NCBI GenBank assembly: GCA_015057525.1
Contig: SVEE01000002.1
Span: 68,767 to 132,766 of the forward strand
DNA: 64,000 nucleotides
Source of the DNA: Lachnospiraceae bacterium
Lineage (GTDB): Bacteria; Bacillota; Clostridia; Lachnospirales; Lachnospiraceae
Direction: 5' to 3'
This document shows positions 36,876-47,401 of the stretch, in pieces. Below the pieces are notes generated by a model. That model saw nothing but the letters and a program-made list of their open reading frames with translations. It was not told where the DNA came from and did not search any database. The position numbers and the translations under genes were made by a program. Position 1 is the first letter of the stretch; every line of letters begins with the position of its first letter.

Positions 36876-37822
36876 TGGAAACATTTAAGTTAAAGCTTAA
36901 TCCAGACAAACTACTTGCCAATCAAGAAATCGGATACAATTATATTAACGGATATTCCTTCAAGAATAGAAGCACTAAAATATCGTATGCTTCTGTTAAA
37001 GATGATGCAGGGAAAACAATTAAGGTTCCAGTCATAAAATATAAAATATTTGATGAATATGATGATATTATTCACGGTTTTTCAACAAGAAAAGGTGGCG
37101 TTAGCCGTGCTCATTTGTCATCACTTAATTTAAGCTTTACCAGAGGTGACAGGACAGAGAATGTTATGGAAAATCATAGAAGATTTGGTGAAGCATGTGG
37201 ATATGATTATACCAGATTAGTATTTTCAGATCAGGTCCATTCTACTAATATTTATGAGGTTACCCAAAAAGATATTGGAAAAGGAATTATTAATGAAAGT
37301 GATATTAAGGGAATAGATGGACTTGTTACAAATGTTCCTGGTATTCCTCTTATAACATTTTATGCAGACTGTGTCCCTTTATATTTCTATGACCCAATTA
37401 AAAAAGTAGTTGGTTTAGCTCATTCAGGATGGAAGGGTACAGTGGAAAAAATTGGAACTAAAATGATTAATAAGATGGTGGATAATTATGGTTCTAATCC
37501 ATCAGATATCATTTGTGCTATTGGGCCGTCCATTTGCCAGGATTGTTACGAAATAAGCAAGGATGTTGCGGATAGATTTAAGGATATGTTTAAACCTGAA
37601 AATAATAAGCAAATGATGATAGATAAGGGTGGTGACAAGTATCAGTTAGATTTGCATAAGGCATGTAAATTTAACTTTATGGAAGCAGGTGTTCTTGAAG
37701 AACATATTGCAATGCCAGACCTTTGTACATGTTGTAACGATGATTTACTTTTTTCCCATAGAAAGACACGGGGTATGAGAGGGAATTTGGCCGCTGTAAT
37801 CATGCTCAAAGATAATGCATAG
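36875..37822 (+). CDS. pgeF: Peptidoglycan editing factor PgeF / YfiH (laccase-domain) family
   Basis: GFSTRKGGVS, DQVHSTNI, YADCVPLYFYDP, AHSGWKGTVEKI, CTCCNDDLLFSHRKT. Confidence 0.92.
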   Translation: METFKLKLNPDKLLANQEIGYNYINGYSFKNRSTKISYASVKDDAGKTIKVPVIKYKIFDEYDDIIHGFSTRKGGVSRAHLSSLNLSFTRGDRTENVMENHRRFGEACGYDYTRLVFSDQVHSTNIYEVTQKDIGKGIINESDIKGIDGLVTNVPGIPLITFYADCVPLYFYDPIKKVVGLAHSGWKGTVEKIGTKMINKMVDNYGSNPSDIICAIGPSICQDCYEISKDVADRFKDMFKPENNKQMMIDKGGDKYQLDLHKACKFNFMEAGVLEEHIAMPDLCTCCNDDLLFSHRKTRGMRGNLAAVIMLKDNA

Positions 37823-37837
37823 ATAGGATGACTTAAT

Positions 37838-39169
37838 ATGAAAAAACATTTAATACAAGGAATTGAAGAAGGAAGTATTGCTGAAGAACTTGAAATTGAA
37901 TCGGGAGATATGCTTGTATCCATCAACGGAAAAGAAATTGAGGATATTTTTGATTACCATTATCTTCTTGAAGATGAATATTTGGAAGTTTTAATTGAGA
38001 AGGCTGATGGAGAAGAATGGTTACTTGAGGTAGAAAAGGACCCAGATGAAGATTTGGGCCTTTGTTTTGGTGAATCACTCATGGATAAGTACAGAAGCTG
38101 TCACAATAAATGTGTATTCTGTTTCATTGATCAAAATCCTCCAGGGATGAGGGGAACCATATATTTTAAGGATGATGATACAAGGTTATCATTTTTGCAG
38201 GGTAATTATGTATCTCTTACAAATTTACAAAAAAAGGACATAGAAAGAATTATTGAATATAAGCTTGCTCCAATTAATATATCTGTCCATACAACTAATC
38301 CTGAACTTAGATGTAAAATGCTCAACAATAGATTTGCAGGACGAGTTTTAGAGTATATGGATATGCTTTATGAAGCAGGTATACCTATGAATGCTCAAAT
38401 AGTACTATGTAAAGGATTAAATGATAAGCAGGAACTGAGACGCACTATTTCAGATTTGATGAAATATGCTCCTTTGATTGAAAGTCTTTCTATAGTTCCT
38501 GTTGGTTTGTCAAAGTATAGAGAGGGTCTTTATCCCTTAGAACCATTCAACAAAGAGGATGCAATTGAGCTTATAGATATTGTTGAAGAATATCAGGATA
38601 TTGCTATGGAAAAATACGGCTATCATTTTGTCCATGCAAGTGATGAATGGTATATTAATGCAGGAAAAGAAATTCCTGATGAAGACAATTATGATGGATA
38701 TGTTCAGCTTGAAAATGGTGTTGGTATGGTGAGATTACTTCTTGATGGAGTTGATGAGGCTATTACCCAGTATTTAGATGAAAATGGCGGAAAAACCTTC
38801 CAAAATGAATTTAAAGTTTCCACAATAACAGGCGTATTAGCACAGGATGTTATGCGTCAAGTTGCATCTAAAATAAAAGTGGGGGCACCATTAGTTGATT
38901 TAAATGTTTATCCAATTATAAATAACTTCTTTGGAGAAAAAATAACAGTTACCGGACTTCTTACAGGAAGGGATATTGTGGAACAGCTTAGCGGCAAGGA
39001 ACTGGGTGATGCATTACTTTTGCCTTGTAATGTTTTAAAAGCTGATGAGGATATTTTTCTTGATGACATGACTCTTGCAGAACTTCAAAATGCTTTACAA
39101 GTTCCGGTGATTATTGTACAATCAAACGGTGTAGATATATTTAATTCGATAATTGAAATGGAGAAATAA
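37838..39169 (+). CDS. DUF512 family protein: PDZ-like N-terminus plus radical-SAM-like CxxxCxxC
   Basis: [65 protein letters not shown]; directly upstream of der. Confidence 0.9.
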   Translation: MKKHLIQGIEEGSIAEELEIESGDMLVSINGKEIEDIFDYHYLLEDEYLEVLIEKADGEEWLLEVEKDPDEDLGLCFGESLMDKYRSCHNKCVFCFIDQNPPGMRGTIYFKDDDTRLSFLQGNYVSLTNLQKKDIERIIEYKLAPINISVHTTNPELRCKMLNNRFAGRVLEYMDMLYEAGIPMNAQIVLCKGLNDKQELRRTISDLMKYAPLIESLSIVPVGLSKYREGLYPLEPFNKEDAIELIDIVEEYQDIAMEKYGYHFVHASDEWYINAGKEIPDEDNYDGYVQLENGVGMVRLLLDGVDEAITQYLDENGGKTFQNEFKVSTITGVLAQDVMRQVASKIKVGAPLVDLNVYPIINNFFGEKITVTGLLTGRDIVEQLSGKELGDALLLPCNVLKADEDIFLDDMTLAELQNALQVPVIIVQSNGVDIFNSIIEMEK

Positions 39170-39171
39170 TA

Positions 39172-40494
39172 ATGAGTAGACCGGTTGTAGCTATAGTAGG
39201 AAGACCTAATGTAGGCAAATCTACTCTGTTTAACACCTTGGCAGGAGATAAAATTTCTATTGTACAGGATACTCCTGGTGTTACTAGGGATAGAATATAT
39301 GCTGATGTAACTTGGCTTAATTATAATTTTACGATTGTTGATACTGGTGGTATAGAGCCAGAGAGTAGTGATATAATTTTAAAGAGCATGAGAGAACAGG
39401 CGGAGATAGCAATATCTACGGCTGATGTTATTATGTTTATAACTGACGTACGTCAAGGACTTGTGGATGCTGATGGTAAAGTAGCAGACATGCTAAGACG
39501 TTCAGGCAAGCCTATTGTATTGGTTGTTAACAAGGTTGACAGCTTTGAAAAGTTTATGCCAGATGTATATGAATTTTATAATCTTGGCTTAGGAGACCCA
39601 CAGCCTGTGTCTGCGGCTTCTCAGCTTGGTCTTGGAGATATGCTTGACGAGGTAGTTAAGCATTTCGATGATTCTGCAACTGAGGAAGAAGAGGATACTA
39701 GACCTAGAATTGCAATAATAGGTAAGCCAAATGTAGGTAAGTCATCAATAATCAACAAGCTTTTAGGCGAGTCCAGAGTTATTGTGTCTGACATTGCAGG
39801 AACAACAAGAGATGCAATTGATACAACAATAACAAGAAATGGAACAGAGTATGTTTTTATTGATACTGCTGGACTTAGAAGAAAAAATAAAATCAAAGAG
39901 GAAATAGAAAGATACAGTATCATTAGAACTGTGTCTGCTGTTGAAAGATGTAATGTTGCAGTATTAGTTATTGATGCAACAGAAGGTATAACAGACCAGG
40001 ACGCTAAGATTGCAGGTATAGCACATGAACGTGGAAAAGGTATGATTATTGCTGTTAACAAGTGGGATGCTATAGCCAAGGATGACAAGACTATATATAA
40101 GTTTACTAATGATATAAGGCAGAAGTTATCCTATATGCCTTATGCAGAGCTTCTTTTTGTATCGGCTGAAACAGGACAGAGATTACCTAAGCTTTTTGAG
40201 ACCATAGATGCGGTAATAGAGAATCATTCGTTGCGTGTTGCTACAGGTGTATTAAACGAGATTATGTCGGAGGCTGTTGCACTTAATCAGCCACCTTCTG
40301 ACAAGGGTAAGCGTCTTAGACTTTATTATATAACTCAGGTATCAGTTAAGCCACCTACCTTTGTTATATTTGTAAATGATAAAGAATTAATGCATTTCTC
40401 TTATACAAGATACATTGAGAATAAAATAAGAGAAGCCTTTGGCTTTATGGGAACACCACTTAAATTTATTATACGTGAGAGGAAAGAGAAATAA
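39172..40494 (+). CDS. der: Ribosome-associated GTPase Der (EngA)
   Basis: Two G domains: [13 protein letters not shown] and [15 protein letters not shown]-like C-terminus. Confidence 0.97.
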   Translation: MSRPVVAIVGRPNVGKSTLFNTLAGDKISIVQDTPGVTRDRIYADVTWLNYNFTIVDTGGIEPESSDIILKSMREQAEIAISTADVIMFITDVRQGLVDADGKVADMLRRSGKPIVLVVNKVDSFEKFMPDVYEFYNLGLGDPQPVSAASQLGLGDMLDEVVKHFDDSATEEEEDTRPRIAIIGKPNVGKSSIINKLLGESRVIVSDIAGTTRDAIDTTITRNGTEYVFIDTAGLRRKNKIKEEIERYSIIRTVSAVERCNVAVLVIDATEGITDQDAKIAGIAHERGKGMIIAVNKWDAIAKDDKTIYKFTNDIRQKLSYMPYAELLFVSAETGQRLPKLFETIDAVIENHSLRVATGVLNEIMSEAVALNQPPSDKGKRLRLYYITQVSVKPPTFVIFVNDKELMHFSYTRYIENKIREAFGFMGTPLKFIIRERKEK

Positions 40495-41162
40495 TGATAT
40501 TAGCTAGAATATTGTGTCTTCTTGGAGGCTATGGTTTTGGTCTCATTCAAACTTCATATATCTATGGAAGAATGAATGGTATAGATATAAGAGAGCATGG
40601 AAGTGGTAATGCAGGAACAACAAATGCACTTCGTGTTCTTGGTAAGAAAGCAGGAATTATAGTATTTTTTGGTGATTTATTTAAGGCGATTATCGCATGT
40701 GTTATTGCTAGATTAATAATAACTAATATATATCCAGATGAACTTTACTTGTTCCTTGCCTATACAGGACTTGGAGTTGTTTTGGGACATAATTTCCCAT
40801 TTTATCTTAAGTTTAGAGGTGGTAAGGGTATTGCTGCAACTGGCGGAGTTATTGTGGGCTTTTTAGATCCTATTATGATTCTTTCTGCAGCGGTTGTATT
40901 CTTTGGACTTTGTATAATAACAAGATATGTGTCGGTGAGTTCTATTGTTCTTGTTATTTCTTTTGCAGTTGAATATATCATATTTGCTTTGAATGGTAGA
41001 TTTGGTTTTAATATGGATGAATCTGTTTCTAAAAATGCAATGGTTGAAAGTATAATAATTATTGTATTTTTAACAGGTATGGCTATATTTAGACATAGAG
41101 CAAATATAAAGAGACTTATTAATCATGAGGAAAACAAATTAGGTAGCAAGAAATCCGCTTAA
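40494..41162 (+). CDS. plsY: Glycerol-3-phosphate acyltransferase PlsY
   Basis: DIREHGSGNAGTTNALRVLG, GHNFPFYLKFRGGKGIAATGG; ATG overlaps der stop. Confidence 0.96.
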   Translation: MILARILCLLGGYGFGLIQTSYIYGRMNGIDIREHGSGNAGTTNALRVLGKKAGIIVFFGDLFKAIIACVIARLIITNIYPDELYLFLAYTGLGVVLGHNFPFYLKFRGGKGIAATGGVIVGFLDPIMILSAAVVFFGLCIITRYVSVSSIVLVISFAVEYIIFALNGRFGFNMDESVSKNAMVESIIIIVFLTGMAIFRHRANIKRLINHEENKLGSKKSA

Positions 41163-41181
41163 TTTGTGATTGGAGGATATA

Positions 41182-42189
41182 ATGAAGATAGGTGTTTTGG
41201 GTGCAGGAAGCTGGGGTACAGCTCTTACAGTATTATTATCTGGAAATGGACATGAAGTTACAGTATGGTCAATAGATAAAGAAGAAATAGCAATGTTGAA
41301 AGAACACAGGGAGCATAAGACAAAACTTCCTGAGGTTAAGATATCAGAGGATGTTCTTTTTACATCAGATATTAACGAAGCAATAGAAGATGCAAAGATG
41401 ATAGTTATGGTTGTACCTTCTCCTTTTATAAGAAGTACTGCAAAGCTTGCTGCTCCTTATGTTAAAGAAGGACAGATAATTGTCAATGTATCAAAAGGTA
41501 TTGAAGAAAGTACACTTATGCTTTTGGATGAAATTATTAAAGAGGAGATTCCTTGCGCCAATGTGGCAGTTCTTTCTGGACCAAGTCATGCTGAGGAGGT
41601 TGGAAAGGGTATGCCTACAACTGTAGTTGCAGGTGCTTATGACAAGGAAACTGCTATGCTTATTCAGGACGTATTTATGTCAGACTTCTTCAGAGTTTAT
41701 ACAAGTCCTGATGTTGTTGGCATAGAACTTGGAGGAGCATTAAAGAATGTTATTGCCCTTGCAGCTGGAGTATCGGATGGTCTTGGCTGTGGTGATAACG
41801 CTAAGGCGGCTCTTATAACTAGAGGTATAGTTGAAATAACTAAGCTTGGTGTTGCTATGGGTGGAAATATGCTTACATTTGCAGGTTTGTCAGGAATTGG
41901 TGATTTGATAGTAACCTGTGCATCTGTACATAGTAGAAATAGAAAAGCAGGATACCTTATGGGTCAGGGTAAAACATACAAAGAAGCCATGGATGAAGTC
42001 AAGATGGTTGTAGAAGGGGTATATTCTGCTAAGGCTGCATTATTACTTAGCAAAAAATATGGTATAGAAATGCCTATTGTGGAGATGATTAACAAAGTTT
42101 TATTTGAAAATTTAAGCTCCAAAGAAGCCATGGTTGCATTACTTACTCGTATGAAAACTAATGAGTCAGCTGATTTATCATGGGAATAA
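41182..42189 (+). CDS. gpsA: NAD(P)H-dependent glycerol-3-phosphate dehydrogenase
   Basis: MKIGVLGAGSWGTALTVLL; LGGALKNVIALAAGVSDGLG; ATG 41182 after GGAGG. Confidence 0.97.
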   Translation: MKIGVLGAGSWGTALTVLLSGNGHEVTVWSIDKEEIAMLKEHREHKTKLPEVKISEDVLFTSDINEAIEDAKMIVMVVPSPFIRSTAKLAAPYVKEGQIIVNVSKGIEESTLMLLDEIIKEEIPCANVAVLSGPSHAEEVGKGMPTTVVAGAYDKETAMLIQDVFMSDFFRVYTSPDVVGIELGGALKNVIALAAGVSDGLGCGDNAKAALITRGIVEITKLGVAMGGNMLTFAGLSGIGDLIVTCASVHSRNRKAGYLMGQGKTYKEAMDEVKMVVEGVYSAKAALLLSKKYGIEMPIVEMINKVLFENLSSKEAMVALLTRMKTNESADLSWE

Positions 42190-42206
42190 AACACTGAGGT
42201 GAGAAA

Positions 42207-43220
42207 ATGAGTTTAAGAACAATTTCTCGAGAAGAAATTACTCTTTTGAAAAATAAAAGAAAAAAGAAAATAAATAAAATTATAGCATGTATTTTTTCTC
42301 TTATTCTATTGTGTGGAATAGGAGTTGGAACATATTTTTATATAGATCACTATGATAACAACATAAAAAAAGGCAAAGAAATCAACACTGGTACAAAGGT
42401 TTCCTTGGGTAATTCAGATAGTAATGTTATACCATATGAAACTTTAGATGAATATCCAGGAATAATAACAGATGGAACAGCTACAGATGCTACAGAAGAG
42501 CAAGTGGCTGAGACTACAGAAGAAGTTACAACAGAGTTTGTTGTGCCAGAGACTTCTTTACCACCTGTAGAAGAGATTGCTGGTAATGACTGGTACGATG
42601 AAGAGACTTATGTATTACATGAAGGACCAGTGGATTTATCATATTTCGATAATGCAGTTTTTATTGGTGATTCCAGAACTGAGGGGCTTATTTTATATGG
42701 TGGAATACCTAATCTTAATGGTTTTTGCTATAAAGGATTAAGTATTGATAAGCTAGATTCACTTTATCAGATATATGTTCCCGAACATGGAAGTGGTTAT
42801 TCTTGCTTTGAGGCAATTGAAATGACAAAGTATGATAATTATTATTGTATGTTTGGAGTTAATGAATTAGGCTGGGTTTATTTGGATGTATTTATCGAGT
42901 ATTTTAATGAACTCATCGAGCAGATAAGAGCTACTAATCCAGATGCAACAATATATGTTCAAAGTGTTTTACCTGTTTCTGAATATGAATCAGCAACAAG
43001 TAGCGTATATACTCAGGAGAGAGTAAAACAGCTTAATGATATGCTTATCGAAATGTGCCAGAACAGAAAGGATGTAATTTATCTTGATACGGCTGCCAGT
43101 GTAACTGGCGAAGATGGTTTTCTTCCTGAAGAAGCTGCAGCAGATGGAATTCATTGTAATGCTGACTATTGTAAGCGTATGCTTCAGTATATAAGATATC
43201 ATGTTTATGACAAAAAATAA
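42207..43220 (+). CDS. Membrane-anchored SGNH/GDSL-type hydrolase
   Basis: N-terminal TM; T/E-rich linker; blocks FIGDSRTEG, MFGVNELG, ADGIHCN. Confidence 0.8.
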   Translation: MSLRTISREEITLLKNKRKKKINKIIACIFSLILLCGIGVGTYFYIDHYDNNIKKGKEINTGTKVSLGNSDSNVIPYETLDEYPGIITDGTATDATEEQVAETTEEVTTEFVVPETSLPPVEEIAGNDWYDEETYVLHEGPVDLSYFDNAVFIGDSRTEGLILYGGIPNLNGFCYKGLSIDKLDSLYQIYVPEHGSGYSCFEAIEMTKYDNYYCMFGVNELGWVYLDVFIEYFNELIEQIRATNPDATIYVQSVLPVSEYESATSSVYTQERVKQLNDMLIEMCQNRKDVIYLDTAASVTGEDGFLPEEAAADGIHCNADYCKRMLQYIRYHVYDKK

Positions 43221-43224
43221 TTGT

Positions 43225-43283
43225 AATACCTTCATTTATTATTACATATACATTTAATAGTGTAATAGATAAATGGAGGTATT
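43225..43283 (+). promoter_or_regulatory. Long hairpin sequestering the spoIVA SD (also terminator-like)
   Basis: TACCTTCATTTAT (43227-43239) pairs with ATAAATGGAGGTA (43269-43281), TATTAC (43240-43245) with GTAATA (43262-43267); followed by TTTTT. Confidence 0.75.
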
Positions 43284-43286
43284 TTT

Positions 43287-44747
43287 ATGGACATCTATAA
43301 AGATATAGAGCTTAGAACCAAGGGGGAAATATATATGGGTATTGTAGGCCCTGTGAGAACAGGTAAGTCTACATTTATAAAAAGGTTTATGGAGCTCTTA
43401 GTTTTGCCTGCAATTGTGGATGACTATGGTAAAATTACAGCCAAAGACGAGTTGCCACAATCTTCAGGAGGACGTACCATTATGACCACTGAACCTAAGT
43501 TTATACCTAAGGATGCAGTGGAAGTTATTCTTGAGGATGGAGTAAACTTTAAGGTCAGAATGATTGATTGTGTTGGTTATATGGTTCAGGGTGCTGAGGG
43601 GCATGAAGAAGATGGAGTAGAAAGATTGGTGAAGACCCCTTGGTTTGACTATGATATTCCTTTCACAAAGGCGGCTGAGATTGGCACCAGAAAGGTAATT
43701 CATGACCATTCAACAGTAGGTATTGTTGTAACTACGGATGGAACAGTTACGGATATAGATAGAGGCTATTATATTGATGCAGAAAGACGTACAATAGATG
43801 AATTAAAGTCTATAGGTAAACCATTTGTGGTGATTTTAAATTCTAGCCGACCTGCTTCTGATGATACCATTGAATTGGCAGAGGAAATGTCAGAGGAATA
43901 TGGTGTTGCTGTAATTCCTGTAAATTGTGACCAGTTAAAGGGAAGTGATATAAATACAATATTTGAGAATTTGCTTATGGATTTCCCTGTAAATGCACTC
44001 AACTTTTATATACCAAAATGGATTGAGGCTTTAGATAACTCTAATGAAATTAAGAAATATATAATAGAAAACTGTAAAAATATGTTTTCAAAAATAAAAC
44101 ATATGAAGGATTTGTATGAGGAAGATTGTGAACTGCTTGAATACATAGATGCAATAGAGATGGATTCCATAAGTATGGCTGAAGGAAATATTAATCTTAA
44201 GATAAAGGTTAATGATAAATATTACTATGAAATGCTTTCAGATATGATGGATTGTTCTATAAAGAATGAATACGAATTTATTCGTGAAATAAAGGATATG
44301 GCAAAAACCAGAAAACAATGTATAAAGGTTAGTTCAGCTTTAGTACAGTCCTTAAAAACAGGCTACGGTTCCGTAACACCTGAAGAAGATGAAATTAAGC
44401 TTGATGAACCAGAGTTAATAAAATCTGGAAACAAATATGGAGTAAAAATCAAAGCACAGGCTCCTTCTATACATTTAATCAAAGCAAATATTACAACAGA
44501 GATTGCACCAATAATCGGTTCGGAGGAACAAGCAAAGGACTTGATAAAATATATAGGAAAGGATAATATGGATAATGATAATATTTGGTCCGTAAATATA
44601 TTTGGTAAAACAGTAAAACAGCTTGTAGAGGATGGCTTAAAAACAAAAATCAATAAAATAAATCAGGAAAGTCAACAAAAGTTACAGGATACAATGGAGA
44701 AAATAGTTAACGATTCAAACGGTGGAATGGTTTGCATAATAATTTAA
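43287..44747 (+). CDS. spoIVA: Stage IV sporulation protein A
   Basis: MDIYKDIELRTKGEIYMGIVGPVRTGKSTFIKRFMELLVLP; 486 aa. Confidence 0.97.
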   Translation: MDIYKDIELRTKGEIYMGIVGPVRTGKSTFIKRFMELLVLPAIVDDYGKITAKDELPQSSGGRTIMTTEPKFIPKDAVEVILEDGVNFKVRMIDCVGYMVQGAEGHEEDGVERLVKTPWFDYDIPFTKAAEIGTRKVIHDHSTVGIVVTTDGTVTDIDRGYYIDAERRTIDELKSIGKPFVVILNSSRPASDDTIELAEEMSEEYGVAVIPVNCDQLKGSDINTIFENLLMDFPVNALNFYIPKWIEALDNSNEIKKYIIENCKNMFSKIKHMKDLYEEDCELLEYIDAIEMDSISMAEGNINLKIKVNDKYYYEMLSDMMDCSIKNEYEFIREIKDMAKTRKQCIKVSSALVQSLKTGYGSVTPEEDEIKLDEPELIKSGNKYGVKIKAQAPSIHLIKANITTEIAPIIGSEEQAKDLIKYIGKDNMDNDNIWSVNIFGKTVKQLVEDGLKTKINKINQESQQKLQDTMEKIVNDSNGGMVCIII

Positions 44748-44791
44748 AATATGCTACAATCCTATAGCTAAAGTAAATTTGGAGAGGTACT

Positions 44792-45547
44792 ATGTCTACA
44801 GAAGGTAAATTGGAATTTAAGATTAATGAATTTGAAGGCCCTCTTGACCTTTTATTGCATTTAATCGACAAAAATAAATTTAATATTTTTGATATACCAA
44901 TAGTTGAGATTACTGAGCAATATTTGGAATATGTTAATCAAATGCAGGAAGCTAATTTAGATGTCATGAGTGAATTTTTGGTTATGGCAGCTACGCTCAT
45001 AAGTATTAAGGCTAAGATGTTACTTCCTAAGGAGGAAGAAAAGGACGATGAGGAGGAAGATCCTCGTGCGGAGCTTGTGAGACGTCTTTTGGAATATAAG
45101 ATGTATAAATATGCTTCTTATGAACTTAAGGATATGGAGTTAGATGCAGAAAAGGCATATTACAAAAATCCTTCTATTCCTCAGGAGATTAAAGACTATA
45201 AGGAAGAAATTGATCCTGCTGATGTTATAGGAGATGTAACCCTTGCTAAGCTTAACGAAATATTTAACCAAGTTATGCGTCGTACTGTAGACAGAGTTGA
45301 CCCAATTAGAAGCAAGTTCGGTACCATTGAGAAGGAAGAAGTTCGTATTGAGGACAAAATGGAAGAGATTAGAGCTAGCATAAGAGGTTTAAAGGGGATT
45401 AATTTTAGAACATTGCTGGAGGTTCAAGCATCAAGAATTAATATTATTGTTACATTTTTGGCAATTCTCGAGTTGATGAAAGTAGGAGATATAACAATAA
45501 AGCAAGACCAGATTTTTGGAGAGATTATTATTGATTCGTTAGAGTAA
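44792..45547 (+). CDS. scpA: Segregation and condensation protein A
   Basis: FEGPLDLLLHLIDKNKFNIFDIPIVEITEQYLEY. Confidence 0.96.
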   Translation: MSTEGKLEFKINEFEGPLDLLLHLIDKNKFNIFDIPIVEITEQYLEYVNQMQEANLDVMSEFLVMAATLISIKAKMLLPKEEEKDDEEEDPRAELVRRLLEYKMYKYASYELKDMELDAEKAYYKNPSIPQEIKDYKEEIDPADVIGDVTLAKLNEIFNQVMRRTVDRVDPIRSKFGTIEKEEVRIEDKMEEIRASIRGLKGINFRTLLEVQASRINIIVTFLAILELMKVGDITIKQDQIFGEIIIDSLE

Positions 45548-45571
45548 ATTTTCACATTTATTGGAGGAAAT

Positions 45572-46147
45572 ATGGAAGATAGCATAAAAAAAACAGAAGC
45601 AGCTATAGAAGCAATTTTATTTTCTATAGGTGATGCAGTGCCCTTAAAGGAACTTTCTAATGTATTGGAAATAGACGACAAAACTTTAGAAAAAATAATT
45701 ACAAATATGATGGATAAATATGAACAAGAAGATAGAGGAATAAGACTTGTAAAACTTGAAAATTCATATCAGCTTTGTACAAAAAATGAGCATTATGATG
45801 TTTTATCTAAGATTGTAAATATGCCTAAGAAACATAATCTTACTGATTCACTTATGGAAACATTATCTATCATAGCATACAAACAGCCAGTTACAAGACA
45901 GGAGATAGAAGCTATAAGAGGTGTATCATGTTCACACGCAATTAATAAGCTTATGGACTATAACTTGGTTGTTGAGGTTGGTAGACTGGATGCTATTGGT
46001 AGACCTATATTATTTGGTACTTCAGAAGATTTCCTTAGATGCTTTGGGGTTGCATCAATGGATGAACTTCCGATTATAACACCTGATAAGATAGAAGATT
46101 TTAAACAACAGGCTATGGAAGAAGCAAATATAATTGTTGAAGTGTAA
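45572..46147 (+). CDS. scpB: Segregation and condensation protein B
   Basis: IEAILFSIGDAVPLKEL; LETLSIIAYKQPVTRQEIEAIRGV pattern; follows scpA. Confidence 0.96.
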   Translation: MEDSIKKTEAAIEAILFSIGDAVPLKELSNVLEIDDKTLEKIITNMMDKYEQEDRGIRLVKLENSYQLCTKNEHYDVLSKIVNMPKKHNLTDSLMETLSIIAYKQPVTRQEIEAIRGVSCSHAINKLMDYNLVVEVGRLDAIGRPILFGTSEDFLRCFGVASMDELPIITPDKIEDFKQQAMEEANIIVEV

Positions 46148-46184
46148 AAAAAGTGACATCTGCATTAGCAGGTGCCACTTTTTT
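46146..46184. terminator. Bidirectional terminator between scpB and HD-GYP gene
   Basis: AAAAAAGTGACATCTGC atta GCAGGTGCCACTTTTTT. Confidence 0.88.
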
Positions 46185-46187
46185 AGC

Positions 46188-47273
46188 TTATAATAAACTC
46201 TCGATTGAAACATTTGATGTCTTTGATAAATCGATAAAGTTATTTTTTGTTTTTATCATTGGTTTAGAAAGACTTACTCTGTTGATATAGACAATATCGC
46301 CTTCTTCACCATTGCTAAGCTTAACCTTACAGTTCATGTAGCTATTAACAACACGTTCTAAAAATGTAAGAAGAAACTTAGGGTTGTATTTTCTAAGGCC
46401 GTCATCTTCAAAGTTACTAATAACGGTAAATGGACTTAAGGCTTTTCTATATACACGTTTAGCTGTCATTGCCTCATATATGTCTGCAATTGTAACAATC
46501 TGAGCACACCAGTCAATTTGGTTGTCTATTAAACCCAGTGGATAGCCAGTTCCATCACATTTTTCATGATGCATTAATGCTGAATATTGAATGTGAATAT
46601 CAGCTTTTTGTTTTTTTAGAAGCTCATAACCTTTTTTGGAATGAGTTTTAACAATATTATATTCTTCTGGTGTTAGTTTGCCTGGTTTTTTTATGATATG
46701 GTCAGGTATAGTAAGCTTTCCTATATCGTGAAGTAAACCACAGGATGTGAGTAATTCTACTTCGCTGGAATTAAGACCAAGCCAAGAACCAAAAATATTA
46801 CAAATCAAAGCAACATTAAGAGAATGATTAAAGGTTGAATCATCATAATCTTTAAGTGTTGAGAGCATAGTAAATATACTTAATGGGGAATCAGTTGCTT
46901 TAATGATATTAAGAGTGCTATTTAGCATTGCATCCACTTCAAGAGGTGCATTTTTATTGACGATATCGTTAAGGTGGTCACCTAAGTCTTCGATGTTCTT
47001 TTCATATCTGCGCTTGAACTTTTTATACTCAGGTGTATTTACTACGGTACTTGCATCAATTTCAAAACTTGAAAAAAGTTCGTTTTCGAATGAATCTATT
47101 TCTGCTGTTTCATCAGCGATTTCTACAAATAAAACATCATTATTGATGAGCTTATTAATGATACTTTTAGTGATGACTGTATCTTTAGGCAAAACTAAAC
47201 GACCCTTAGTGGAATATGTATCCGTAAGAGTTATCATACCTTCTTTTAATTCTGATGAAAAAATTGAGCTCAT
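46188..47273 (-). CDS. HD-GYP domain protein (putative cyclic-di-nucleotide phosphodiesterase)
   Basis: HDIGKLTIPDHIIKKPGKLTPEEY and HHEKCDGTGYPLGL. Confidence 0.92.
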   Translation of the reverse strand: MSSIFSSELKEGMITLTDTYSTKGRLVLPKDTVITKSIINKLINNDVLFVEIADETAEIDSFENELFSSFEIDASTVVNTPEYKKFKRRYEKNIEDLGDHLNDIVNKNAPLEVDAMLNSTLNIIKATDSPLSIFTMLSTLKDYDDSTFNHSLNVALICNIFGSWLGLNSSEVELLTSCGLLHDIGKLTIPDHIIKKPGKLTPEEYNIVKTHSKKGYELLKKQKADIHIQYSALMHHEKCDGTGYPLGLIDNQIDWCAQIVTIADIYEAMTAKRVYRKALSPFTVISNFEDDGLRKYNPKFLLTFLERVVNSYMNCKVKLSNGEEGDIVYINRVSLSKPMIKTKNNFIDLSKTSNVSIESLL

Positions 47274-47401
47274 GTGGTGGGTTGTTCCTTCGTAGATTTT
47301 TTTTCTTAATTATACAGTATTGATGGATATATTTCAATTATAAAGTATAGAATCGTTGAGGGATTAATATAATATTATGAGATTATAATTTAGGGTGAAA
47401 C

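Noticed and set aside
39621-40088. Antisense ORF of 155 aa
   Set aside because: Opposite der; composition typical of a shadow ORF.
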